From Streptomyces cyaneochromogenes (lineage in GTDB: Bacteria; Actinomycetota; Actinomycetes; Streptomycetales; Streptomycetaceae): a stretch of 64,000 bases of DNA. The notes beneath the pieces are model-generated. The model saw only the letters and a list, made by a program, of their open reading frames with translations, had not been told where the DNA came from and did not search any database. Of the stretch, positions 51,350 to 59,752 are shown piece after piece; positions within the stretch are counted from its first letter, which is position 1, and every line of letters starts with the position of its first letter. Both the position numbers and the translations under genes were made by a program. The DNA lies in assembly GCF_003963535.1 (NCBI RefSeq), contig NZ_CP034539.1:6324001-6388000 (forward strand), in the 5' to 3' direction.

Positions 51350-52798
51350 ATGGAGTACGTGACTCGGATCGTGATCATCGGTGGCGGACCCGGCGGATAC
51401 GAGGCGGCCCTGGTGGCCGCCCAGCTCGGCGCGGAGGTGACCGTCGTCGACTGCGACGGTCTGGGCGGGGCGTCGGTACTCACCGACTGCGTGCCGTCGA
51501 AGACCCTTATCGCTACGGCCGAGGTGATGACCACCTTCGATTCGTCGTACGAGGAACTCGGCATCATCGTCGCCGACGACACCCCGCACATCGACACGCC
51601 CGCGCGCGTCGTCGGTGTCGACCTGGGCAAGGTCAACCGGCGTGTGAAGCGGCTCGCGCTCGCCCAGTCCCACGACATCACCGCCTCCGTCACCCGCGCC
51701 GGCGCCCGGGTCCTGCGCGGCCGCGGCCGGCTGGAGGGCATGCAGGGCCTCGACGGGTCCCGCAAGGTCGTCGTCCGTGCCGCCGACGGCACCGAGGAGA
51801 CCCTCACCGCCGACGCCGTCCTGATCGCCACCGGCGGACACCCGCGCGAACTGCCCGACGCCCAGCCCGACGGCGAGCGCATCCTCAACTGGACCCAGGT
51901 CTACGACCTCAACGAGCTGCCCGAGGAGCTCATCGTGGTCGGCTCCGGTGTCACCGGTGCCGAGTTCGCCGGCGCCTACCAGGCGCTCGGCTCGCGGGTC
52001 ACCCTCGTCTCGTCCCGGGACCGCGTGCTGCCCGGCGAGGACCCGGACGCCGCCGCCGTCCTGGAGGAGGTCTTCCGGCGCCGCGGCATGAACGTCATGG
52101 CCCGCTCGCGCGCCGCCGCCGCCAAGCGCGTCGGCGACCGGGTGGAGGTCACCCTCTCCGACGGCCGTGTCATCAGCGGCAGCCACTGCCTCATGGCGGT
52201 CGGCGCCATCCCGAACTCCGAGGGCATGGGCCTGGAGGAGGCCGGCGTCAAGCTGCGCGAGTCCGGGCACATCTGGACGGACAAGGTGTCGAGGACCACG
52301 GCCCCCGGTGTGTACGCCGCCGGTGACGTCACCGGTGTCTTCGCCCTCGCGTCGGTCGCGGCGATGCAGGGACGTATCGCCATGTACCACTTCCTCGGCG
52401 ACGCGGTGGCCCCGCTGAATCTGAAGACCGTCTCCTCCAACGTCTTCACCGACCCCGAGATCGCCACCGTCGGCTACAGCCAGGCGGACGTGGACGCGGG
52501 CAAGATCGACGCCCGGGTCGTCAAGCTGCCGCTGCTGCGCAACCCGCGCGCCAAGATGCAGGGCATCCGGGACGGCTTCGTCAAGATCTTCTGCCGCCCG
52601 GGCACCGGCATCGTGGTCGGCGGTGTGGTCGTGTCGCCGCGCGCCTCGGAACTGATCCATCCGATCTCGATCGCGGTCGACAACAATCTGACGGTCGAAC
52701 AGATCGCGAACGCCTTCACCGTGTACCCCTCCCTTTCGGGCTCGATCGCCGAGGTGGCACGGCAGTTGCACACACGGAAGTCCGGCGGCGAACTCTAG
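51350..52798 (+). CDS. LpdA-like NAD(P)H flavoprotein (quinone/disulfide reductase family)
   Basis: This 482-residue FAD protein belongs to the pyridine nucleotide-disulfide reductase family. It has the FAD motif IVIIGGGPGGYEAALVAAQ, an ATG-like FAD loop LIATGGHPRELPDA, the NADH motif IVVGSGVTGAEFAGAYQALG, VYAAGDVTGVFALAS, and a C-terminal dimerisation domain (SSNVFTDPEIATVGYSQADV). The redox-active site has only one cysteine left (GGASVLTDCVPSK; normally a CxxxxC), so it cannot act as a classical dihydrolipoamide dehydrogenase. It matches the LpdA/quinone reductase type. ATG at 51350 is used; a GTG three codons later follows GGAG. It is upstream of, and co-directional with, the DeoR gene. 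Confidence 0.88.
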   Translation: MEYVTRIVIIGGGPGGYEAALVAAQLGAEVTVVDCDGLGGASVLTDCVPSKTLIATAEVMTTFDSSYEELGIIVADDTPHIDTPARVVGVDLGKVNRRVKRLALAQSHDITASVTRAGARVLRGRGRLEGMQGLDGSRKVVVRAADGTEETLTADAVLIATGGHPRELPDAQPDGERILNWTQVYDLNELPEELIVVGSGVTGAEFAGAYQALGSRVTLVSSRDRVLPGEDPDAAAVLEEVFRRRGMNVMARSRAAAAKRVGDRVEVTLSDGRVISGSHCLMAVGAIPNSEGMGLEEAGVKLRESGHIWTDKVSRTTAPGVYAAGDVTGVFALASVAAMQGRIAMYHFLGDAVAPLNLKTVSSNVFTDPEIATVGYSQADVDAGKIDARVVKLPLLRNPRAKMQGIRDGFVKIFCRPGTGIVVGGVVVSPRASELIHPISIAVDNNLTVEQIANAFTVYPSLSGSIAEVARQLHTRKSGGEL

Positions 52799-52962
52799 GC
52801 GAACACCGGCGGCCGGAATCAACTCCTCGCTGGTCACGGGGAGTTGTCGAGCATGCGTACGGCATAGGCGGCGGGACTAGGCCCTATACCACTTCTCGCC
52901 CTTGCGTGCGAACAACTTCTGTTATTCGGCGCAAACTGCTGAAACCAGACGGTCGTTGGGGT

Positions 52963-52978
52963 TACTGTCAGTTTCGTG
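52963..52978 (+). promoter_or_regulatory. Likely leaderless promoter of the DeoR-family gene
   Basis: TACTGT (52963-52968) lies exactly seven bases before the GTG start. CTGAAA (52939-52944) is an 18-bp-spaced -35 candidate. No ribosome-binding site is visible. The CTACGCGCGTAG palindrome is absent from this upstream region. Confidence 0.55.
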
Positions 52979-53938
52979 TTCGCTGCAGAACGTCGCCAAT
53001 TGATCCTCGAAATGGTGCGAGCGAACGGAGCCGTGTCGCTCCGTGAGCTCGCCCGCGTCGTCCAGACCTCCGAAGTGACCGTACGGCGGGACGTGCGCGC
53101 ACTGGAGGCAGAAGGACTCCTCGACCGCCGACATGGCGGTGCGGTATTGCCGGGCGGGTTCACGCGGGAGTCCGGCTTTCCGCAGAAGTCACATCTCGCG
53201 ACCGCCGAGAAGACGGCCATCGCCGACCTCGCCGCGAACTTCGTGGAAGAGGGCGAGGCTATCGTCGTCGGGGCGGGGACCACCACGCAGGAGCTGGCCC
53301 GTCGGCTCGCCCGCGTCCCCGGTCTGACCGTCGTCACCAACTCCCTGCTGGTGGCCCAGGCGTTGGCCCATGCCAACCGGGTCGAGGTCGTGATGACCGG
53401 CGGTACGCTCCGCGGCTCGAACTACGCCCTGGTCGGCAGCGGTGCCGAGCAGTCCCTGCAGGGACTGCGGGTGTCGCGGGCCTTCCTCTCCGGGAGCGGC
53501 CTCACCGCCGAACGTGGCCTGTCCACGTCCAACATGCTCTCGGCGTCCGTCGACCGGGCGCTCGTCCAGGCGGCCGCGGAGGTCGTCGTCCTCGCCGATC
53601 ACACCAAGCTCGGCACGGACACGATGTTCCAGACGGTGCCGACGGATGTCATCACGCGGCTGGTCACCGACGAGCCGCCGGGCCATGACGACCGTGCCCA
53701 CACCGAGCTGCAGGCTCTCGCCGACCAGGGGGTGCAGATCGCGGTGGCGGGCGCGAGCGGGAACCCGGGGGGTGACGAGGTCCCCGCCCGGCGTCAGCAG
53801 CGGCCTGCGCTGCCGGGGCCTCGGCGGGGGCAGGCCCCTCCGGGGGGTGGGCCGGGGTTGCGGTCCGCCGCCACTGTGCTCGGGGAGCCCGGGGGCGAGA
53901 GGGAGCGGGCGCGCGTCGCGGATCTGCGGCGGCGGTAG
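52976..53938 (+). CDS. DeoR/GlpR-family transcriptional regulator
   Basis: This 320-residue regulator has the DeoR helix-turn-helix (RRQLILEMVRANGAVSLRELARVVQTSEVTVRRDVRALEAEGLL, in part) and a sugar-phosphate-binding domain (AIVVGAGTTTQELARRL, LTVVTNSLLVAQAL, VVMTGGTLRGSNYALVG). Members are usually repressors whose inducer is a phosphorylated sugar. A 55-residue disordered tail rich in Pro, Gly and Arg follows the family domain. Near the PNP, deoC and pentomutase-like genes it is the best local candidate for controlling the nucleoside genes, but no target site is known, and its own promoter lacks the shared palindrome. Confidence 0.88.
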   Translation: MFAAERRQLILEMVRANGAVSLRELARVVQTSEVTVRRDVRALEAEGLLDRRHGGAVLPGGFTRESGFPQKSHLATAEKTAIADLAANFVEEGEAIVVGAGTTTQELARRLARVPGLTVVTNSLLVAQALAHANRVEVVMTGGTLRGSNYALVGSGAEQSLQGLRVSRAFLSGSGLTAERGLSTSNMLSASVDRALVQAAAEVVVLADHTKLGTDTMFQTVPTDVITRLVTDEPPGHDDRAHTELQALADQGVQIAVAGASGNPGGDEVPARRQQRPALPGPRRGQAPPGGGPGLRSAATVLGEPGGERERARVADLRRR

Positions 53939-53992
53939 TCTGCCGACGGCTCGGCCGGCCGCCGCTTCGCCGTAGGGCTCTGTGTCCTGGCG

Positions 53993-54069
53993 CGGGTGCG
54001 GGTTCGCTGTGGCTTGTCGCGCCCACGCGGCGGAGCCGCACATCGATACAGCCCCGCGCCCTTGAGGGC
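53993..54069 (+). repeat. Dispersed intergenic repeat, copy 3
   Basis: Contains GTGCGGGTTCGCTG, TCGCGCCCACGCGGCGGAGC, CGCACATCGATACAGCCCCG and CGCCCTTGAGGGC. Same order and strand as the copies at 31661 and 63656. It fills the gap between the convergent DeoR and TetR genes. Confidence 0.7.
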
Positions 54070-54091
54070 ACTGCCCCCCGGGCGCGTCGGC

Positions 54092-54724
54092 TCAACTGTC
54101 TTTCAAACCCCGCAGCGTCAGGTGCAGCAACCTGTCCGCCAGTTCAGGATCCCCCGGGGTCTCCTCCGCCGCCAGCGCGATCCCGTGTGTCAGTTGGAGG
54201 AGGTCGCCGATTGCTACGTCCTCCCGGACCGTGCCGGCCTCCTGTGCCCGTGCCAGCAGTGCGCCGCCCGCCTCGCGGATCGGGCCGCTGCAGCGGGCCA
54301 GGGCCGAGGTGTTGTCGTACGAGACGGACATCAGGGATCTGGCCAGGCCGCGGTACTCGCCCGCATGGGTGACCATCTCGCGCAGCCACGTCACCAGGGC
54401 CGCACAGGGCTCGGGGGCGTGCAGGAGTTCGCGGGAGCGGGTCAGCAGGCCGGCGGCCGCGTCCTCGAAGACGGCGCTCAACAGGGCGTCCCGGTTGGGG
54501 AAGTGGCGGTAGAGGGTGCCGATGCCGACGCCCGCCCGACGGGCCACGTCCTCCAGGGAGGCGTCGGTGCCGTGCTCGGCGAAGGCGGAGCGGGCCTCGG
54601 TGAGCAGGCGCTCGTGGTTGCGGCGGGCGTCGGATCGCATGGCGCGCGGCTGGGCCGGCGTCGCCGCGTCCTCGTGCTCCGCGGCCCCGTGCTCCGCAGC
54701 CTCGTGTGAGGTCGCGCCCACCAT
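54092..54724 (-). CDS. TetR-family transcriptional regulator
   Basis: This 210-residue regulator has the TetR helix-turn-helix after an Ala/Glu-rich leader of about 25 residues: RRNHERLLTEARSAFAEHGTDASLEDVARRAGVGIGTLYRHFPNRDALL (partly quoted as FAEHG, VARRAGVGIGTLYRHFP). The rest is a helical ligand-binding domain. ATG at 54724 follows GGGAG; a longer in-frame ATG at 54805 would start inside the accA2 terminator hairpin and is unlikely. It is transcribed in the same direction as accA2 but a strong terminator separates them, so no operon is implied. The target and ligand are unknown. Confidence 0.9.
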   Translation of the reverse strand: MVGATSHEAAEHGAAEHEDAATPAQPRAMRSDARRNHERLLTEARSAFAEHGTDASLEDVARRAGVGIGTLYRHFPNRDALLSAVFEDAAAGLLTRSRELLHAPEPCAALVTWLREMVTHAGEYRGLARSLMSVSYDNTSALARCSGPIREAGGALLARAQEAGTVREDVAIGDLLQLTHGIALAAEETPGDPELADRLLHLTLRGLKDS

Positions 54725-54786
54725 GGCTCCCACCTGCCTTCTCTCGCGCCCTCGGCGTGCCTCCAGGATGCCACCCGGACGAAAAC

Positions 54787-54828
54787 GGGGCGCCCGGCGG
54801 ACCACTGCTCCAGTCCGCCGGGCGCCCC
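54787..54828 (-). terminator. Terminator downstream of accA2
   Basis: Perfect 16-bp arms GGGGCGCCCGGCGGAC (54787-54802) and its complement (54813-54828) with a 10-nt loop. It lies 28 bp after the accA2 stop on the minus strand. Confidence 0.85.
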
Positions 54829-54855
54829 GGGATGTCGTACGGAAGTCGTCGTACG

Positions 54856-56628
54856 TCAGTCCTTGATCTCGCAGATCGCGGCGCCGGAGGTGAGGGAGCC
54901 GCCGACCTCGGCGGACAGGCCCTTGATGGTGCCGGACTTGTGCGCGTTCAGGGGCTGTTCCATCTTCATCGCCTCGAGGACGACGATCAGGTCGCCTTCC
55001 TTGACCTCCTGGCCCTCCTCGACGGCCACCTTGACGATGGTGCCCTGCATCGGGGAGGCGAGGGTGTCGCCGGAGGCCGCGGGGCCGGACTTCTTCGCCG
55101 CGCGGCGCTTGGGCTTGGCCCCGGCCGCGAGACCGGTGCGGGCCAGCGACATGCCGAGCGAGGACGGGAGGGAGACCTCCAGGCGCTTGCCGCCGACCTC
55201 GACGACGATCGTCTCGCGGTCCGGGTCCTCGTCCGTCTCGGTGTCGGCGGGAGCCGCGAAGGGCTTGATCTCGTTGACGAACTCGGTCTCGATCCAGCGG
55301 GTGTGGACCGTGAAGGGGTCCTCGCTGCCGGTGAGTTCGGGGGCGAACGCCGGGTCGGTGACCACCGCGCGGTGGAACGGGATGGCGGTGGCCATGCCCT
55401 CGACCTGGAACTCGGCCAGCGCCCGGGCCGCGCGCTGCAGTGCCTGCTCGCGGGTGGCGCCGGTGACGATCAGCTTGGCCAGCAGGGAGTCCCAGGCCGG
55501 GCCGATCACCGATCCGGACTCCACGCCCGCGTCCAGGCGGACACCGGGGCCGGTGGGCGGGTCGAAGGTGGTGACCGTGCCGGGGGCCGGCAGGAAGTTG
55601 CGGCCGGGGTCCTCGCCGTTGATGCGGAACTCGAAGGAATGCCCGCGCAGCTCCGGGTCGCCGTAGCCGAGCTCCTCGCCGTCGGCGATGCGGAACATCT
55701 CGCGGACGAGGTCGATGCCGGCGACCTCCTCGGTGACCGGGTGCTCCACCTGGAGACGGGTGTTGACCTCCAGGAAGGAGATCGTGCCGTCCAGGCCGAC
55801 CAGGAACTCGACGGTGCCGGCACCCACGTAGCCGGCCTCCTTGAGGATGGCCTTGGAGGACGAGTACAGCTCGGCGACCTGCGCCTCGGAGAGGAACGGC
55901 GCCGGGGCCTCCTCCACGAGCTTCTGGTGGCGGCGCTGCAGCGAGCAGTCACGCGTCGACACCACGACCACGTTGCCGTGCCGGTCGGCGAGGCACTGGG
56001 TCTCGACGTGGCGGGGCTTGTCGAGGTAACGCTCGACGAAGCACTCCCCGCGCCCGAACGCCGCGACCGCCTCGCGCACCGCGGACTCGTACAGCTCGGG
56101 CACCTCCTCGAGGGTGCGGGCGACCTTCAGGCCGCGTCCGCCGCCACCGAAGGCGGCCTTGATCGCGATGGGCAGGCCGTGCTGTTCGGCGAACGCGACG
56201 ACCTCGTCGGCGCCGGAGACCGGGTCCGGGGTACCCGCCACGAGCGGGGCGCCCGCGCGCTGGGCGATATGACGGGCCGCCACCTTGTCGCCGAGGTCGC
56301 GGATGGCCTGCGGCGGCGGGCCGATCCAGATCAGGCCGGCGTCCAGGACGGCCTGGGCGAAGTCGGCGTTCTCGGACAGGAAGCCGTAGCCGGGATGGAT
56401 GGCGTCCGCGCCGGACTCCCGGGCGGCCTTGAGGACCTTGTCGATGTCCAGGTAACTGGTGGCCGGGGTGTCACCGCCCAGGGCGAACGCCTCATCCGCG
56501 GCGCGGACATGCAATGCGTCCCGGTCCGGGTCCGCGTAGACGGCCACGCTCGCGATCCCGGCGTCCCGGCAGGCCCGGGCCACGCGGACAGCGATTTCGC
56601 CACGGTTGGCGATGAGCACCTTGCGCAC
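54856..56628 (-). CDS. accA2: Acyl-CoA carboxylase alpha subunit (biotin carboxylase + BCCP), AccA2
   Basis: This 590-residue protein carboxylates its own biotin with bicarbonate and ATP, then serves carboxyltransferase beta subunits. The N-terminal biotin carboxylase domain has KVLIANRGEIAVRVAR, IHPGYGFLSENADF, the ATP-grasp KAAFGGGGRGLK and EVNTRLQVEHPVTEEV; the C-terminal biotinyl domain has the lysine in EAMKMEQPL. The length matches the 590 residues of S. coelicolor AccA2, which works with PccB/PccE and with AccB/AccE. The GTG at 56628 is used with GGAG upstream. It is separately transcribed from pccB, as in S. coelicolor. Confidence 0.96.
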   Translation of the reverse strand: MRKVLIANRGEIAVRVARACRDAGIASVAVYADPDRDALHVRAADEAFALGGDTPATSYLDIDKVLKAARESGADAIHPGYGFLSENADFAQAVLDAGLIWIGPPPQAIRDLGDKVAARHIAQRAGAPLVAGTPDPVSGADEVVAFAEQHGLPIAIKAAFGGGGRGLKVARTLEEVPELYESAVREAVAAFGRGECFVERYLDKPRHVETQCLADRHGNVVVVSTRDCSLQRRHQKLVEEAPAPFLSEAQVAELYSSSKAILKEAGYVGAGTVEFLVGLDGTISFLEVNTRLQVEHPVTEEVAGIDLVREMFRIADGEELGYGDPELRGHSFEFRINGEDPGRNFLPAPGTVTTFDPPTGPGVRLDAGVESGSVIGPAWDSLLAKLIVTGATREQALQRAARALAEFQVEGMATAIPFHRAVVTDPAFAPELTGSEDPFTVHTRWIETEFVNEIKPFAAPADTETDEDPDRETIVVEVGGKRLEVSLPSSLGMSLARTGLAAGAKPKRRAAKKSGPAASGDTLASPMQGTIVKVAVEEGQEVKEGDLIVVLEAMKMEQPLNAHKSGTIKGLSAEVGGSLTSGAAICEIKD

Positions 56629-57003
56629 GATTGAGGCTCCCTCCTTGAAACAAGCCGAGTTTAGGGACTGCCGACACGCCACATCGACCCGTCCCCGGTG
56701 GTGAGCTTGCCCACACGGAGCGTGATTCCGGGCTTGCTCAACCTGCGAAATCCCATGTCGCGCCTCGGCACGCAGGTCTCTCCCGGAAAACCCTAGCCCT
56801 CCGCTGTGGTCAAGGTCTCTGTCATCACGTGCTGCGGGCCACTTGGTTTCTTTGTGGAATCCCTACGAATGGCCCAATGATTCTTTGCCCCTGCTCGAAC
56901 CCTTGTCCCGGGGTTTACCCGTTAGTAGCGTTCGCGGTGCCTCGAACGTACTTGTAGTAACAGGCGTCAGGCTCAAACGGCAGTCGAAAGTGGGTGGGGG
57001 CCG
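56629..57003. other. Divergent promoter region accA2 / membrane protein
   Basis: This 375-bp interval has no gene. It is less GC-rich in places (GGTTTCTTTGTGGAATCCCT, CCCGTTAGTAGCGTTC, ACGTACTTGTAGTAACAGG) and must hold the promoters of accA2 and of the membrane protein gene at 57004. CCTACGAAT occurs at 56861-56869 and again before birA/pccB at 61440-61448, so a shared factor is possible but the motif is short. Confidence 0.5.
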
Positions 57004-57504
57004 GTGGTGCGCAGGCCGTTGGCGTGGGTGTTGGCGCTCGTGCTCTTCGTCGAGGCGCTCGGCATCGCGGGGCTGAACTGGCTCCTCGGGAACGTCGTCG
57101 ACAGTCAGGACATGTCCCTGGCCGGTCTGGACCCGGACGTGATGTCGATGTCCTCGAAGATCGGTGGCCTGGTCTTCGGTGCCTACTTCGCGCTGTGCGG
57201 CCTGGTAGCCCTGCTCGTGGGCCTGCGCGGCCGCGCCCCGGCCGGCCTCGGCCGCGTCCTGCTGATCAGCGCGGCCGTGGTGCACGGGCTGCTGGGCGCG
57301 TTCAGCTGGGGGCTGGTGGGCTGGACGGCGTTCGTGTTCATGATGGTCGTCCTCGGCCTCATAGTGCTGCTGCTCATGACGTACGACGCCCAGAGCGCCC
57401 CTGAGGAGCCCGTCGACGCCGTTCCCGACGGGGGCAAGGGCGACGACGGCTCCCCGGCCGGGGGCTCCCCGGTCACCCCTCCGCCGGCGCCCACAACTCC
57501 GTGA
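57004..57504 (+). CDS. Small four-helix membrane protein
   Basis: This 166-residue protein begins at a GTG after GGGGG. It has four hydrophobic segments (LAWVLALVLFVEALGIAGL, GLVFGAYFALCGLVALLVGL, RVLLISAAVVHGLLGAFSWG, FVFMMVVLGLIVLLLMTY) and a polar, proline- and glycine-rich C-terminal tail. There is no recognised domain. Its gene overlaps the convergent maf gene by 32 bp at the 3' end. It is divergent from accA2. Function unknown. Confidence 0.75.
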   Translation: MVRRPLAWVLALVLFVEALGIAGLNWLLGNVVDSQDMSLAGLDPDVMSMSSKIGGLVFGAYFALCGLVALLVGLRGRAPAGLGRVLLISAAVVHGLLGAFSWGLVGWTAFVFMMVVLGLIVLLLMTYDAQSAPEEPVDAVPDGGKGDDGSPAGGSPVTPPPAPTTP

Positions 57505-58093
57505 TGCCGATGCCCAGTTGGCCGAGCAGCCGCCGCACCAGCGGCAGGCTGATGCCGATCACGTTGCCGTGGTCGCCGTCGATCCCGTCGATGAACGGGG
57601 CCGAGCGGCCGTCGAGGGTGAACGCTCCGGCGACGTAGAGCGGTTCGCCGGAGGCCACGTACGCCGCGATCTCCTCGTCGGTCGGCTCGCCGAAGCGGAC
57701 GACCGTGGAGGCGGTCGCGGAGGTGTACCGGCCGGTGACGGTGTCGTAGACGCAGTGGCCGGTCTGCAGCGTGCCCGCCCGGCCGCGCATCGACTTCCAG
57801 CGGGCCGTGGCCTCCTCGGCGTCGGCCGGCTTGCCCAGGGCCTCGCCGTCCAGGTCGAGAACCGAGTCGCAGCCGATCACGATCGCGCCCTTGACCTCCG
57901 GCTTCGCGGCCACGACGGAGGCCTTCGCCTCGGCCAGGGCCAGCGCCAGATCGGCGGGGGTGGGCGCGGTGACGGCGTCCTCGTCGACGCCGCTCACGAT
58001 GACCTCGGGGTCCAGCCCCGCCTGGCGGAGCAGGTTGAGGCGGGCGGGGGACTGGGAGGCGAGGACGAGTCGGCGGCGCGGCTGATCAGTCAT
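57473..58093 (-). CDS. maf: Maf nucleotide pyrophosphatase
   Basis: This 206-residue protein is a Maf-family nucleoside triphosphate pyrophosphatase: the N-terminal RRRLVLASQSPARLNLLRQAG with the SxSPxR phosphate-binding motif, and VIGCDSVLDLDGEALGKP. Maf proteins hydrolyse non-canonical or modified pyrimidine nucleotides, and affect cell division and sporulation in bacteria. It overlaps the convergent membrane protein gene by 32 bp. Downstream neighbours belong to the acyl-CoA carboxylase group, a conserved order in Streptomyces. Confidence 0.93.
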   Translation of the reverse strand: MTDQPRRRLVLASQSPARLNLLRQAGLDPEVIVSGVDEDAVTAPTPADLALALAEAKASVVAAKPEVKGAIVIGCDSVLDLDGEALGKPADAEEATARWKSMRGRAGTLQTGHCVYDTVTGRYTSATASTVVRFGEPTDEEIAAYVASGEPLYVAGAFTLDGRSAPFIDGIDGDHGNVIGISLPLVRRLLGQLGIGITELWAPAEG

Positions 58094-58138
58094 GCGGTCA
58101 GCGTATCGGCGGCCCGGCAGGACGCACCGCAGCCGGGC

Positions 58139-58276
58139 TCACCGCAGTCCGAGCACGATCATCGTCAGCACCATGGCCAGCGCCATGAGAACGCCCAGCC
58201 GCCGCAACATCTCCTGCATCTCGCGCAGTTCCTCGGGCGGCTCGTTCTCGGGGTCGGACCACAGCATGCCTTCCAT
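58139..58276 (-). CDS. 45-residue single-pass membrane protein
   Basis: A short minus-strand frame starts at ATG 58276 and ends at TGA 58139. It would encode a 45-residue protein opening MEGMLWSDPENEPPEELREM, then QEMLRRLGVL and a hydrophobic helix MALAMVLTMIVLGLR. The layout is an acidic head, a short amphipathic helix and one transmembrane segment. The gene lies 45 bp upstream of maf on the same strand. Codon usage shows the expected GC-rich third positions. No clear Shine-Dalgarno is seen. I do not recognise the family; it is supported mainly by the position and by its protein-like sequence. Confidence 0.65.
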   Translation of the reverse strand: MEGMLWSDPENEPPEELREMQEMLRRLGVLMALAMVLTMIVLGLR

Positions 58277-58303
58277 CGTCGGTCGGGGGTCTGGGGCGGC
58301 GCC

Positions 58304-58319
58304 TGAGTACGCGTACTCA
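58304..58319. promoter_or_regulatory. 16-bp perfect palindrome upstream of the SGNH hydrolase gene
   Basis: TGAGTACGCGTACTCA is a perfect palindrome located 80 bp upstream of the SGNH hydrolase start and 28 bp upstream of the small membrane protein's ATG on the other strand. It is a likely operator for one or both genes. A shorter hairpin GGGACTTCAGTCCC follows at about 58359-58372. Confidence 0.6.
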
Positions 58320-58398
58320 ACTTTTCTCCAAACGGTGCTAGCGTTCCATTAACTAAAGGGACTTCAGTCCCGTTTGATCGATGTCTGGAGGATGCGTC

Positions 58399-59529
58399 AT
58401 GTTCACCGCTTCCTGGACCGCGTCACCTCAGTCGCCCAGCGAGGGCTTCACGCCCAACTGGTCCCGCGAGGGCTTCTGGCGCCAGTCACTGCGGCAGGTC
58501 GTACGGCTGTCGGCAGGGGGTGGCCGGGTGCGGGTGCGGCTCTCCCACGCGTACGGCACCTCGCCCGTGCGGGTCGCGGGGGCGAGCGTGGGGCGTACGG
58601 CCGTCGGGGCCGGCGTGGAGCCGGGCTCGCTCACGCGGCTCACCTTCGGGGGCGCCGGCGAGGTCCGGATACCCCCGCGGGGGGAGATCGTCAGCGACGA
58701 CGTCCCGCTCGCCGTCGCCGCCGGGGAGTCGGTGACCGTGACCCTGTACTTCGACGCCACGACCGGCCCCGCGACCTTCCACGCGCAGGCCTTCACGACC
58801 GGCTACCGGGGCGAGGGCGACCTGTCGGCGGACACCGGCGGCGAGGGCTTCGACGCGACGACCGAGTCCTGGTACTTCCTGACGGCCGTGGAGGTCGACT
58901 CCGGCCGCGCGGACGCCGTCGCCCTCTTCGGCGACTCGATCACGGACGGGTTCGGGTCGACACCGGGTGCGAACCGGCGCTGGTCGGACGTGCTCGCCGC
59001 GCGGACGGGGCGGCCTGTTCTGAACGCCGGTATCGGCGGGAACCTGCTGCTCAACGACTCCGCCTGGTACGGAGAGCGGGGCGTGCGCAGGCTGCGCCGG
59101 GACGTCCTCGACCGACCCGGCGTGGACACGCTCGTCGTGCTGCTCGGCCTCAACGACATCGGCTTCAGCGAGACGGACGAGCAGCCGACCTACAAGCCGG
59201 CGCCGGTGGTGGAGGCGGCGGAACTCATCGCTGGGCACCGGGAGTTGATACGGCAGGGCAGGGCGGCGGGACTGAGGGCGATCGGGGCGACTCTGCTGCC
59301 GTTCGGGGGCTCGGACCACTGGGGTGAGCATGCGGCCAAGGTGAGTCACGAGCTGAACGAGTGGATCCGCTGCTCCGGGGAGTACGACGCGGTGGTGGAC
59401 CTCGACCGGGCGCTGGCCGACCCCGCGGACCCCGACCGCCTGCACCCGTCGTACGACTTCGGCGATCACCTGCACCCGAACGATGCCGGGTACGAGGTGA
59501 TGGCCGAAGTCGTCTCAGCGCACCTCTAG
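58399..59529 (+). CDS. SGNH/GDSL-family hydrolase
   Basis: The 376-residue protein has an N-terminal beta-rich accessory part of about 150 residues (RVAGASVGRTAVGAGVEPG, TLYFDATTGPATFHA) and a C-terminal SGNH domain: FGDSITDGFG (block I, catalytic Ser), NAGIGGNLLL (block II), LLGLNDIGFSE (block III) and DHLHPNDAGYEVM (block V, Asp-His). Such enzymes hydrolyse esters of surface sugars or lipids. There is no signal peptide. The ATG at 58399 has GGAGG seven bases upstream, which is better than the ATG at 58381. Its stop overlaps convergent pccE by four bases. Confidence 0.9.
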   Translation: MFTASWTASPQSPSEGFTPNWSREGFWRQSLRQVVRLSAGGGRVRVRLSHAYGTSPVRVAGASVGRTAVGAGVEPGSLTRLTFGGAGEVRIPPRGEIVSDDVPLAVAAGESVTVTLYFDATTGPATFHAQAFTTGYRGEGDLSADTGGEGFDATTESWYFLTAVEVDSGRADAVALFGDSITDGFGSTPGANRRWSDVLAARTGRPVLNAGIGGNLLLNDSAWYGERGVRRLRRDVLDRPGVDTLVVLLGLNDIGFSETDEQPTYKPAPVVEAAELIAGHRELIRQGRAAGLRAIGATLLPFGGSDHWGEHAAKVSHELNEWIRCSGEYDAVVDLDRALADPADPDRLHPSYDFGDHLHPNDAGYEVMAEVVSAHL

Positions 59530-59735
59530 CCCGGCCAATAGGTACGGGCCCAGGTCGCCGGGCCCGGCTGCGGCAGGCGGTGTGCTGCGATGCGGGACGG
59601 GTCCGACCACCCGTCCCGCGGCTTGGGCGCGCCGGACGGCGTGGCTGCCGCCGCCGCGGCGCGGGCGCGAACCACCGCCAGTGCGGCGGCCAGCTCCTCC
59701 GGTGTCGGGTTGCCCCGTAGGACCTTGATGTTCAT
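59526..59735 (-). CDS. pccE: Acyl-CoA carboxylase epsilon subunit PccE
   Basis: This 69-residue protein starts MNIKVLRGNPTPEELAAALA, the hallmark of the actinobacterial epsilon subunits, and ends with WARTYWPG. An Ala/Arg-rich helix and a proline-rich tail follow. The epsilon subunit binds the beta subunit and stimulates the carboxylase. GGGAG lies six bases upstream of the ATG. It is 17 bp downstream of pccB and is evidently in the same operon. Confidence 0.93.
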   Translation of the reverse strand: MNIKVLRGNPTPEELAAALAVVRARAAAAAATPSGAPKPRDGWSDPSRIAAHRLPQPGPATWARTYWPG

Positions 59736-59752
59736 CGTGGCTCCCAGCAGGC

